29,932 bases of DNA, taken from positions 1-29,932 of the forward strand of contig PUNZ01000267.1 in the NCBI GenBank assembly GCA_003551945.1, written 5' to 3'. Positions within the stretch are counted from its first letter, which is position 1. Every line of letters begins with the position of its first letter. The notes beneath the pieces were generated by a model. That model saw only the letters and a list, made by a program, of their open reading frames with translations, did no database searches and was not told where the DNA came from. Shown here piece by piece: positions 7,285-13,774 of this stretch. Both the position numbers and the translations under genes were made by a program. The stretch comes from Halovenus sp. (GTDB taxonomy: Archaea > Halobacteriota > Halobacteria > Halobacteriales > Haloarculaceae).

Positions 7285-8838
7285 TCAGAACTCCGCATCG
7301 AGGTCACAGGTGACTTCATCTGCCTGCAACGCTGTCTCCTCCTTTTCGACGCGCATCCAGTCGCCACCTTCGGCTAATTCGTCTTCCGTCCCCGCTCTAA
7401 TTATCGGTGGCCAGTACGCTTCTGTCCCCTCCTCGCCGTGAATGTTGCCGGTCAAGTCTGTCACCGTAATCGGTGAGGTTGCCTGATTGTTTGCTTCCTG
7501 GAAGACATACTCGCCTTCTCCTTTCGGCGTCGCCTCGACGGTCATCCCATACGTCTCTTCGAGGATGGCATCTGAACTTACCTCGCCGGATTCCTCAAGC
7601 GCTTGGACAATTGCTGAGGCGGAGGTGAACGCCGAACTGGTAAACAGGTCGGGGACAACGTTGTAAGCCTCTGTGTGCATCTCGACAAAGGCGTCGTTGA
7701 TTGGATTGTCGTACTGATTCCACATATAGCGGGCCGTCAGGGGGCCGAAGCCGAACGTGTTGAGAATTGTCTCCAGAATCACGGGGTCGATATCACCCTC
7801 GCCAAGTTGCTGCTCAATCAGCACTTCGAAGCTCTCCCCGAGTTCGTTCGTGGAAATACGCGGTGGAAGGTCGCCAATCACCTGCAGCGGCTCAGCGAGT
7901 CCGGGAACGAGGCTTGCATAGTCACGGAAGAACGGCACACCCGTCTGTGCGGTAAAGCCATAGACAATGGCATCAGCGTCGGCATCGACGACCTCCGTCT
8001 GAAGCTTTTCTTCCCAGTCTGCGAACCCTTGGCTGACAATTTCGTCGATATCCTCGTCAGCGGTCACAATCTCGATACCGGCATCCTCTAGCGCAGTGCG
8101 GTAATGTTCGATGACGGACCGGCCGAAACTGTAATCTGCGCCATACAGCGCCACGCGCTCGATGTCTGGGTTATCGACAATATACGCAGACCCGGCACGG
8201 GCGCTCATCGCTGAGGTTTCCGTCGCCCGAAAGACACGTCTGTCACACCGTTGGGCATCAGCAGTCGCATCGGAGGTCGTCGCCTGCCCGACAAATAGCG
8301 GCGTGTCGTCGACGGGAATAACGTTCGTGATGACTCGCAGGAGGCTATCGGAGTTGCTCAGCCCAAAGAGGACATCAACGTTTTCGTTGCCGACGAGGTC
8401 GACCGCTTGTTCGTCTGCTGTATCTGGGTCATCCGCGCTATCCCGGAAGTGAAGTTCCATGTCGACATCATTCACGGTGTACTCCATCACCTCGCCGTGG
8501 ATTGCCTCCGGCGGTTCGATAGTTGAGGCCGCTGTGAGACCATTATCCGTGTATTCGAGCGCAGGATGGGTTAGTGGGTCGTCGTCTGCTTTGTACGCAA
8601 GCCCACTGAGAAACCCAGTAATGCCCATCAGTCCGAACTCTGGGCCATTATCACCGGTGAGTGCGCCGAGAACGCCGATTCGGAGCCCATCAAACGCATC
8701 GTCGTCGGTTGTTCCATTCGTATCAGTGCTGCCATCGTCGCCATCATCATCCTCTCCCACACACCCCGCAAGCGCAAGCATCCCAGTCGCCCCTAGCGTC
8801 CCGAGCGTCTCCCGTCGGGAGATTGTACGCGAATCCAT
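7285..8838 (-). CDS. Tat-exported lipoprotein, ABC-type branched-chain amino acid/amide substrate-binding protein
   Basis: The N-terminus reads SRRETLGTLGATG and then LALAGC, a twin-arginine signal ending in a lipobox with the lipidated cysteine at residue 26. An Asp/Gly/Thr-rich linker follows, typical of haloarchaeal surface lipoproteins. The remaining 450 or so residues resemble periplasmic-binding-protein type I receptors of the LivK/UrtA/AmiC group: LRIGVLGALTGDNGPEFG at the start of the domain, and YGADYSFGRSVIEHYRTALEDAG in the middle. It probably captures an amino acid, amide or urea-like solute outside the cell. No permease or ATPase gene is adjacent, so its transporter partner is elsewhere or absent. 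The neighbouring gene at 8967 is divergent. The substrate cannot be read from sequence. Confidence 0.9.
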   Translation of the reverse strand: MDSRTISRRETLGTLGATGMLALAGCVGEDDDGDDGSTDTNGTTDDDAFDGLRIGVLGALTGDNGPEFGLMGITGFLSGLAYKADDDPLTHPALEYTDNGLTAASTIEPPEAIHGEVMEYTVNDVDMELHFRDSADDPDTADEQAVDLVGNENVDVLFGLSNSDSLLRVITNVIPVDDTPLFVGQATTSDATADAQRCDRRVFRATETSAMSARAGSAYIVDNPDIERVALYGADYSFGRSVIEHYRTALEDAGIEIVTADEDIDEIVSQGFADWEEKLQTEVVDADADAIVYGFTAQTGVPFFRDYASLVPGLAEPLQVIGDLPPRISTNELGESFEVLIEQQLGEGDIDPVILETILNTFGFGPLTARYMWNQYDNPINDAFVEMHTEAYNVVPDLFTSSAFTSASAIVQALEESGEVSSDAILEETYGMTVEATPKGEGEYVFQEANNQATSPITVTDLTGNIHGEEGTEAYWPPIIRAGTEDELAEGGDWMRVEKEETALQADEVTCDLDAEF

Positions 8839-8858
8839 ATGCCAACTGATTGTGGCAT
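8839..8858. repeat. Inverted repeat at the start of the solute-binding-protein gene
   Basis: ATGCCA (8839-8844) and TGGCAT (8853-8858) form a 6-base inverted repeat with an 8-base spacer. It ends one base before the minus-strand ATG at 8838. It could be a small leader hairpin or an operator half-site pair. At this size chance is a real alternative. Confidence 0.35.
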
Positions 8859-8966
8859 GCCCAAATGAATGTTTTCCACAGCACTCATATACATGCGGCT
8901 AACTGGCTTCTTTTTTCGCAGTTTGCTGTCGAAAGTCCTGTGTCTGTCCAGGAGAATATCTTTGCT

Positions 8967-9290
8967 ATGACGCAGTTTGACCCGGAGAAGTTCGATGAGA
9001 AGTACGTCTATTATCTTGAGGAGCTTGAAACTGCCTACAGAAATGCGTACAACCAACTTCACGGGCGCGTTGACTCAACGCTCCTGAAAGCCGTTGACCG
9101 ACAGGTGTTCAACGAAAGTGAGCCATTCTATGAGGGTGAGGGGAAGTTTCGGCTTGCACTGCCGGAGAACCCATATGAGCGGGCTGGCGTAAGTCCGGAT
9201 AACGAGGCGTTTGAGCGGGTGTTGACTGAATATACAGAGCGCGTCGAAAACGAACTGGCGGCTGTCTTTGAGTTTCCGGAAGAAAATTAG
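8967..9290 (+). CDS. Haloarchaeal conserved small protein (DUF5783-like)
   Basis: The frame is open from 8850, but the conserved-looking protein starts at the ATG at 8967 (MTQFDPEKFDEKYVYYLEEL), giving 107 residues. The sequence upstream of this ATG translates into a hydrophobic, His-rich stretch with no acidic bias, so the earlier start is unlikely. The protein is acidic and mostly helical, with NESEPFYEGEGKFRLALPENPYERAG in the middle and no cysteines or membrane segments. From memory it matches the haloarchaeal DUF5783 family; the function is unknown. Its stop codon overlaps the stop of the convergent gene by three bases. Confidence 0.85.
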   Translation: MTQFDPEKFDEKYVYYLEELETAYRNAYNQLHGRVDSTLLKAVDRQVFNESEPFYEGEGKFRLALPENPYERAGVSPDNEAFERVLTEYTERVENELAAVFEFPEEN

Positions 9291-9724
9291 AGGGAGTCGT
9301 CAAACTCACGGCCAATACGATAGGGTGAGTCTTCTTCGGTATCGCCGTCAAGTTCGTCGAGGTCGACGACATCTTCTTGGTCGTGTTCGTCAAGTTCCTG
9401 ACGGAGTTGTGTAACGTAGCGTTTGTGCTCTTCGAGTTGCTCGCGGAGATGTTCGGCTTCGAGTTCGAGCCGCTCGTGTTCACGGACGAAGCTTTTCGGG
9501 ACTTCGACTTTCGGTGGGAAGCTTGAACTTGTCGTTGGCGTCGACGAGTCGCTAATCTGGTGCTCCGGCACGACCTCAACCTGCCCATCGTGGGCGACGA
9601 GCAGGTCAACGTAATCACGGAAGACAGCTGAGAGCGAAATATCCCGCTGCTCGGCGATATCGCGCAGGGTCTCGAACTTCTCCTGACTCACCCGAAAGGA
9701 GATTGTCTTGTTCTTGTTACCCAT
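9287..9724 (-). CDS. Ribbon-helix-helix DNA-binding protein with C-terminal coiled coil
   Basis: The N-terminus MGNKNKTISFRVSQEKFETLRDIAEQ is a classic ribbon-helix-helix fold (about residues 5-45: the beta strand TISFRVS, then two helices). A flexible Ser/Thr/Pro segment follows, then a charged coiled coil (FVREHERLELEAEHLREQLEEH) and an acidic tail. It is 145 residues from the ATG at 9724. An ATG at 9733 is in frame, but a TATA-like TTAAATA at 9751-9757 places a leaderless start at about 9724. It is probably a dimeric repressor or a DNA-organising protein. It is divergent from the membrane-protein gene at 9877, and tandem repeats in the shared intergenic region are candidate binding sites. 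No toxin partner gene is adjacent. Confidence 0.85.
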   Translation of the reverse strand: MGNKNKTISFRVSQEKFETLRDIAEQRDISLSAVFRDYVDLLVAHDGQVEVVPEHQISDSSTPTTSSSFPPKVEVPKSFVREHERLELEAEHLREQLEEHKRYVTQLRQELDEHDQEDVVDLDELDGDTEEDSPYRIGREFDDSL

Positions 9725-9750
9725 GGTATTCATAACCTCTTTGTTGCACG

Positions 9751-9757
9751 TATTTAA
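9751..9757 (-). promoter_or_regulatory. TATA-like element for the ribbon-helix-helix gene
   Basis: The minus strand reads TTAAATA, 27-33 bases before the ATG at 9724. It is too close to the alternative ATG at 9733, and so helps to choose the start. Confidence 0.45.
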
Positions 9758-9810
9758 CAGTTTGTCAGACAGGCACACTCTGTGGCGGTGGGTTTCTTAT
9801 CCAGTTGGCT

Positions 9811-9830
9811 GCCACATGGGGCCACATTGG
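9811..9830. repeat. Tandem 10-base repeats upstream of the 9877 gene
   Basis: GCCACATGGG is followed directly by GCCACATTGG, nine of ten bases identical and spaced one helical turn. A third GCCACAT begins at 9879 inside the downstream gene, and an inverted TGTGGC lies at 9781-9786. The cluster falls in the divergent intergenic region next to a ribbon-helix-helix regulator, the arrangement expected of operator half-sites. Confidence 0.45.
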
Positions 9831-9876
9831 ATAGACCTATTGGGCCGTTTTACGAGCACAGAGGTGAGGCGCTCTG

Positions 9877-10294
9877 ATGCCACATTCACCGCTCGTACGG
9901 ATTGGCTATCGCTTTGCTGTCTGGCTAGTGCTTGCTGTCCTTGCCGTCCTCAATGGCGGGTTCAGAGAGTTGGTTCTTGTCTCAGTACTGGGGCCTGATA
10001 CCGCTCATCTGCTGAGTACGGTGTTGCTGGTCGGACTCATCCTCGTTGTCTCGTTCCTCTTTTTCAGGTGGAGTGATATCGGCCAGCCGAAACGAGTTGC
10101 TGGGTATCGGTATCGGATGGACCGCGTTGACAGTCGGATTTGAACTCGTGGTCGGTTACACAGCGGGTGTTCACCCGGTCGCGATGCTCTCCCAATATAA
10201 GGTGCTTGCAGGTGAGGGCTGGAGTATTGTCCCGCTCACGTTGTTGGTATCGCCGCTCCTCTTTGGTTGGTATCTGTCCGGCGATACTGTATGA
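9877..10294 (+). pseudogene. Frameshifted small membrane-protein gene
   Basis: Two overlapping frames together make one plausible protein of about 138 residues with four membrane segments. The first frame (from ATG 9877) gives the N-terminal half, with LAVLNGGFRELVLVSVLG and LLVGLILVVSFLFFRWSD. It then loses hydrophobic character and stops at 10143. The next frame carries the second half, with NELLGIGIGWTALTVGFELV and a final membrane segment before the stop at 10294. The switch falls near 10078-10090 and needs one surplus base or two missing bases. I recall a small membrane-protein family with this continuous pattern (a GFRE motif early, a GFEL motif midway, and a hydrophobic C-terminus). 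It may be a true pseudogene, a recent mutation or a sequencing error. The function of the family is unknown. Confidence 0.7.
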
Positions 10295-10337
10295 CCGATT
10301 TCCAATCACACAAGAGGAATGGGGTCGAATAAGGAAT

Positions 10338-10697
10338 ATGGCTGACCCACGACTCGTCTACGACCACGACTGTGGATTTTGCAAGTGGTGTGTCCGGTGG
10401 ATGCTCCGTCTTGGCTCGTTTACGCCGGTTTCCTACGAGGAGTTAACGCCCGACCAGAAAGCGCGCCTGCCCGATGAGTACGACAACTGCATGCACCTGT
10501 TGACTGACGATGCGGTCTACTCCTGTGGCCACGCACTCGAACAGGTTGGGCTTCGGTGTGGTGCTATTCCACGAACGATAGTCCGGGCGCTGACCCATCT
10601 ACCTCGATGGGAGCGCATCCGCGAACGAGGCTACCGATTTGTCGCTGACCGGCGAGCAATCTGGGGCCGCTATCGCTCGTGTGAGATTGTTGAGTGA
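10338..10697 (+). CDS. DCC1-like thiol-disulfide oxidoreductase family protein (DUF393)
   Basis: The product is 119 residues and begins MADPRLVYDHDCGFCKWCVRWM. The D-x-D-C-x-x-C motif at residues 10-15 is the hallmark of the DCC family, whose predicted role is thiol-disulfide exchange, and a third cysteine follows at 18. The middle LTPDQKARLPDEYDNCMHLLTDDAVYSCGHAL matches the family's usual second half. The ATG at 10338 is chosen because the DCC core begins directly after it; upstream codons in this frame look non-coding. It lies 43 bases after the frameshifted membrane-protein gene on the same strand, possibly as an operon. The substrate is unknown. Confidence 0.88.
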   Translation: MADPRLVYDHDCGFCKWCVRWMLRLGSFTPVSYEELTPDQKARLPDEYDNCMHLLTDDAVYSCGHALEQVGLRCGAIPRTIVRALTHLPRWERIRERGYRFVADRRAIWGRYRSCEIVE

Positions 10698-10704
10698 TGA
10701 CTGA

Positions 10705-11001
10705 CTAGATAAATCCGAACAGTTCTGCAGTGCGCCCAATCGCCACGATGATGAGTGCGCCGGCGATGAGATACCAGAGGAGGTCGGGCAGACCGGCTTC
10801 GTACTCCTCTTGGGTTGTCTGTGCTCGGATATCTCTGAGAACCCACACGCCAGTCAGAATGAATAGCGTTCCAATCAGCAACTCCGTGAAGGCAGGCGTT
10901 GTCGCCGCAAGCGAACCGAGCAGAATGGCATCGGCGAGATAGACGACACCAAGCCAAATTGCACTCACACCGGCGAGTAGTTCTCCGCGCATACGCCTCA
11001 T
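10705..11001 (-). CDS. Small haloarchaeal membrane protein, three predicted helices
   Basis: The 98-residue product has hydrophobic segments at about residues 7-30 (LLAGVSAIWLGVVYLADAIL), 38-55 (FTELLIGTLFILTGVWVL) and 74-96 (LLWYLIAGALIIVAIG). A short charged loop (RDIRAQTTQEEYEAG) lies between the second and third. An in-frame ATG three codons later (10992) is an equally good start. Its stop is 7 bases from the convergent DCC-family gene. It lies downstream of the DUF192 gene on the same strand, with a gap of 37 bases, so the two may be co-transcribed. I do not recognise a named family. The hydrophobic pattern and stop placement support a real gene. Confidence 0.72.
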   Translation of the reverse strand: MRRMRGELLAGVSAIWLGVVYLADAILLGSLAATTPAFTELLIGTLFILTGVWVLRDIRAQTTQEEYEAGLPDLLWYLIAGALIIVAIGRTAELFGFI

Positions 11002-11038
11002 ATCACTCCCACAACTGTATCAGTTTCCTCTGTCCGAC

Positions 11039-11518
11039 CTATCGGTACTGCTCTGGAATCTCGACGATATCGCCTATCGTCACATTCCGTTCCGCTGCCC
11101 ACCCTTGGTTCACTTCGAGGACGAACTGGCCGTACCCCGAGTAGGTCTCGTCGGAGTCGGCATCTGCGTGCTGGATATCGGTGATTGTCCCGTCGCTCTC
11201 GATAAAGAGTATATCGAGGTCAAAGGACATGTTCCGCATCACGTAGTCTTGCGTGTCGGCTTCGTCATGGACAAAGAGCATTCCTTCGTTGTCGGCGAGT
11301 GAGTCGGTCTCGCTCAAGCCGATAACGCGTTTGTCGCGGGTGTCTGCAATCTTCACGTCGACGGTTCCGAGTTCGACTCCGTCGGTGTCGGTAACGGTGA
11401 CAGTTGTATTGTCGTATTCGCCGGGGCTGAGCAGCCAGAGCGGTGGATAATAGAGGTAAAGCAGCAAAGCTATGAGTGCGAGTGTGATGACGACAAGTCC
11501 CGCAAGCCACTGTCGCAT
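11039..11518 (-). CDS. DUF192 family protein with N-terminal membrane anchor
   Basis: The 159-residue product begins with one hydrophobic segment (residues 3-25), an uncleaved anchor or signal, so the rest is probably outside the cell. The DUF192 domain runs from about residue 45 to the end. It shows KRVIGLSETDSLADNEGMLFVHDE, then VMRNMSFDLDILFIESDGTI and GQFVLEVNQGWAAERNVTIGD, the family's standard order of motifs. DUF192 proteins are widespread and small, with no settled biochemical role. The gene is likely co-transcribed with the small membrane protein downstream (10705-11001). It diverges from tRNA-Val at 11583. Confidence 0.9.
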   Translation of the reverse strand: MRQWLAGLVVITLALIALLLYLYYPPLWLLSPGEYDNTTVTVTDTDGVELGTVDVKIADTRDKRVIGLSETDSLADNEGMLFVHDEADTQDYVMRNMSFDLDILFIESDGTITDIQHADADSDETYSGYGQFVLEVNQGWAAERNVTIGDIVEIPEQYR

Positions 11519-11582
11519 GAGTGTGCTATGGGTCCAGTGGAAAAAGTAACTGTTATTCCCCGCCGTGGGTATGTTGAACTGA

Positions 11583-11656
11583 GGGTTCGTGGTCTAGCTG
11601 GTTATGACGCGGCCTTTACAAGGCCGAGGTCGGCGGTTCGAACCCGCCCGAACCCA
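11583..11656 (+). tRNA. tRNA-Val (anticodon TAC)
   Basis: A full cloverleaf can be drawn by hand. The acceptor stem is GGGTTCG (11583-11589) with CGAACCC (11649-11655). The D arm begins GTCT with an AGCTGGTT loop. The anticodon stem is CGGCC/GGCCG around the loop TTTACAA, with anticodon TAC at 11617-11619. The T stem is GGCGG/CCGCC around TTCGAAC. The discriminator is A11656. CCA is not encoded and there is no intron. UAC reads GUA and probably GUG valine codons. No T-run follows directly; the nearest is at 11821-11826, after a repeated copy of the tRNA 3' end. An A-rich stretch about 11540-11550 is a possible promoter. Confidence 0.97.
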
Positions 11657-11657
11657 T
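11645..11657 (+). repeat. Direct repeat copy 1: 3' end of tRNA-Val (att-like)
   Basis: CGCCCGAACCCAT covers the end of the T stem, the 3' acceptor strand, the discriminator and one flanking base. It recurs exactly at 11803-11815. Duplication of a tRNA 3' end is the usual footprint of tRNA-directed integration. Confidence 0.65.
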
Positions 11658-11802
11658 GTCTGCGAGGAACAACGTGACGAGCAGTGCATGGGTATGCGGG
11701 TTCGAACCAGACGAGTCGCAGCGCGAGCGACCGTCTCGACGCGGTTCGAACCCGCAGGGAGAGTCAAGCTCTCCCAAGCCCTGCCTCACAAGTTCGGCAG
11801 GA
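11658..11802. other. 145-bp segment between tRNA 3'-end repeats: probable remnant of an excised or decayed integrated element
   Basis: I see no credible protein gene here. It contains two further T-arm-like sequences, GGGTTCGAACC (11698-11708) and GGTTCGAACCCGC (11743-11755). It also contains GAACAACGTGA (11667-11677), whose reverse complement occurs at 11844-11854. The ORF across it on the minus strand is the familiar spurious frame produced by reading tRNA sequence backwards. Confidence 0.5.
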
Positions 11803-11815
11803 CGCCCGAACCCAT
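11803..11815 (+). repeat. Direct repeat copy 2: tRNA-Val 3' end (att-like)
   Basis: An exact 13-base copy of 11645-11657, followed after five bases (CCACC) by six Ts. This is what the ancestral tRNA end plus its terminator would look like, suggesting that something was inserted between the present tRNA and its original downstream flank. Confidence 0.6.
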
Positions 11816-11826
11816 CCACCTTTTTT
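11816..11826 (+). terminator. T6 run, probable tRNA-Val terminator
   Basis: CCACC is followed by TTTTTT (11821-11826) directly after the second copy of the tRNA 3' end. T-runs are the usual archaeal termination signal. It is the first such run downstream of the tRNA. Confidence 0.5.
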
Positions 11827-11999
11827 GCGTCGGGTGTCCTCGCTCACGTTGTTCGCTGCGGGCACCGCTCCTTAAAAAACGTGGGCGAAAAAGCCTCCAG
11901 TATCTCACAGAGCCGCAAAGAATCGGGTTCAATGAGCCGAATTTCAATGCTAGTGTGGGGGAAAACCCCAGCGAAACAAGCGCACTCCTACCGAACCCA
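11827..11999. other. Non-coding stretch downstream of the tRNA scar
   Basis: No gene could be supported here. The segment has TCACGTTGTTC (11844-11854), an inverted copy of bases 11667-11677. It has A-runs near 11874-11880 and 11889-11893 that read as T-runs on the minus strand and could end the 12000-12176 transcript. A 9-base CCGAACCCA (11991-11999) again matches the tRNA 3' end. The window's longest gene-free interval is 11657-11999. Confidence 0.45.
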
Positions 12000-12176
12000 C
12001 TACTCCCGACCCTCGCCAGTCAACAGTTCAGTCTCCACGTCGCCTTTCTCCTTCAAAAAGTCAGGCGTCGAATCCGACTCACGAACTGGCAACTCCTCGC
12101 GCCACTGGTAGTTCTCATCAATGTACTCCCCATACAGCTCGCTCGCAATCTCGTCTTTGAGATACTGTTCGGACAT
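12000..12176 (-). CDS. Small acidic hypothetical protein (58 aa) beside the tRNA scar
   Basis: The likely start is the ATG at 12176 (MSEQYLKDEIASELYGEYI). A longer frame begins at 12206, but its extra residues are hydrophobic, and a TATA-like TAACTTATG about 12196-12206 lies within that extension, supporting the shorter form. The product is acidic and probably helical at the N-terminus (YLKDEIASELYGEYIDENYQWREEL), with a charged tail. I recognise no family. Its size and its position next to an integration scar recall small accessory or antitoxin-like proteins left behind by mobile elements. There is no sequence proof of that, and it could be a short chance ORF. Confidence 0.5.
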   Translation of the reverse strand: MSEQYLKDEIASELYGEYIDENYQWREELPVRESDSTPDFLKEKGDVETELLTGEGRE

Positions 12177-12254
12177 ATACACACAATACATGACATAAGT
12201 TAGCAAGGGCCGAACACTCTTAGCTCTTACTCGGACGGCAAAAATGAAAATCGC

Positions 12255-13748
12255 TTACAGTTCGTACAGCTCGCCGTATTTCTCCGTCGCATACGCAAGG
12301 AACGGTTCGGCTGAGAACGGTTCGCCGGTCGCTTCCTCGATAAGCTCAGGCGTCGTGTACCGGCAGCCGTGACTGTGGACGTTCTCGGTAAGCCAGCCCA
12401 TCAGGCCGTCGAATTCCGCGGCCTCGATAGCGTCATCGAGGTTCCCAAGTTCATCCTCAGCGGCAGCATACAGTTGCGCAGCGAGAACGGAACCAAGCGA
12501 GTACGTTGGGAAGTAGCCAAACGACCCATCAGTCCAGTGAATATCCTGCAGACAGCCTTCGGCATCGGTGTCGGGTCGGATACCGAGATACTCCTCCATT
12601 TTGTCGTTCCAGACCTGTGGAACCTCGCTTACATCGAGGTCACCGCGGATGAGGTCACGCTCGATTTCGAAGCGAACCACGATGTGCATGTGATACGTGA
12701 GTTCGTCGGCTTCGACGCGGATGAGGTTATCATCATAGACCTCGTTTGCGGCCTCGTAGAGCTCCTGTGGCGTGGCGCTAACGCCAAGGTGTTCCTCGAC
12801 AGCAGGGGCAAAGTTCTTCCAGAACGGAAGCGACCGCCCGACGTGATTCTCCCAGAGCCGTGACTGGGATTCGTGGACAACCATATTCCGCGAGTCACCG
12901 AGCGGCGTTCCATACTCCTCGTCGGGAAGCCCGAGCGTATAGCTCGCGTGACCGAACTCGTGAATCGTTGAGCCAAGCGCACCCATCGGGTCGTCGGCGG
13001 CAAAGCGAGTCGTCACGCGGGCGTCGAACTGCGTACCGCTCGAAAATGGATGCGGAGCGGTATCGAGACGGCCGCGGTTCCAGTTGTAATCGAGGGTATC
13101 CAGTGCCGCACGGACGAGGGCTTCCTGGTCGGATTCAGGGTACTCTCCCTCGAATGGGTCCGCAAGTTCAACGTCGCTCTCGCGGATGTCCGCGATAAGC
13201 GGCGGGAGCGCTTCCCGAAGCGTGGTCAATGCTTCTTCAATCTCTGAAAGCGGGATGTACGGCTCGTAATCTTCCACCAGGACCTCGTATGGGTCGCGGT
13301 CGGGGTTGATTGCTTCGGCGTATTCTTTTTTGAGCGCAATCTGTTCGGCCAGCGTGTCCTCAAAGCGTGAGAAATCGTCTTCAGCTTTGGCTTCTTTCCA
13401 GACGGGAAGGGCGTTCGAAGAGGCCTCCGACATTCGCTGGACGAGGTCATCAGGGACTCGTGTTGCGCGCTCGTATTTTCGTTTCATCTCTCGAACAACC
13501 GCGGCTTTATCTCCGGAGACGGTCCCATCGAGGTCCGAGAGTAACTCACCGAACTCTTCGGCAGTGAGTTTTTCGTGAATGACCGACGAGAGGGCTGCCT
13601 GCTGTTTTGAGCGGGCTGGGGTCCCCTCATCCGGCATCATGACGCGCTGGTCCCAACCAAGAATTGAACCTGCGCCACCAAGATAGTAATACTGGTTTAC
13701 ATGTTCGAGAAACTCATCATAGGTCGACGTATCCGGTTCCGTAGACAT
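12255..13748 (-). CDS. Carboxypeptidase M32 (Taq-type thermostable carboxypeptidase family)
   Basis: This is a zinc metallo-carboxypeptidase that removes C-terminal residues from peptides in the cytoplasm. The 497-residue length is normal for M32. The zinc site HEFGH is at residues 263-267, with the third ligand in HESQSRLWEN at 292-297, both diagnostic. The N-terminus GSILGWDQRVMMPDEGTPARSKQQAALSS is the conserved family opening. The C-terminus has DIHWTDGSFGYFPTYSLGSVLAAQ, also conserved. It lies 26 bases downstream of an M20-family peptidase on the same strand, suggesting an operon for peptide turnover. Confidence 0.95.
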   Translation of the reverse strand: MSTEPDTSTYDEFLEHVNQYYYLGGAGSILGWDQRVMMPDEGTPARSKQQAALSSVIHEKLTAEEFGELLSDLDGTVSGDKAAVVREMKRKYERATRVPDDLVQRMSEASSNALPVWKEAKAEDDFSRFEDTLAEQIALKKEYAEAINPDRDPYEVLVEDYEPYIPLSEIEEALTTLREALPPLIADIRESDVELADPFEGEYPESDQEALVRAALDTLDYNWNRGRLDTAPHPFSSGTQFDARVTTRFAADDPMGALGSTIHEFGHASYTLGLPDEEYGTPLGDSRNMVVHESQSRLWENHVGRSLPFWKNFAPAVEEHLGVSATPQELYEAANEVYDDNLIRVEADELTYHMHIVVRFEIERDLIRGDLDVSEVPQVWNDKMEEYLGIRPDTDAEGCLQDIHWTDGSFGYFPTYSLGSVLAAQLYAAAEDELGNLDDAIEAAEFDGLMGWLTENVHSHGCRYTTPELIEEATGEPFSAEPFLAYATEKYGELYEL

Positions 13749-13774
13749 AAGACGGTGTTAGGATACCAACTAAA

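Noticed and set aside
9877..10294. Programmed ribosomal frameshift in the membrane-protein gene
   Set aside because: There is no slippery heptamer or clear downstream structure at the switch region; mutation or sequencing error is simpler.
11616..11819. Minus-strand 67-residue ORF ending in GGFEPPTSAL across tRNA-Val
   Set aside because: The GFEPPT-type peptide is the familiar artefact of reading a tRNA backwards; the frame overlaps the tRNA and the scar.
11604..12203. Plus-strand 199-residue ORF starting inside tRNA-Val
   Set aside because: It begins inside the tRNA, runs through the scar and has basic, low-quality sequence with no motif.
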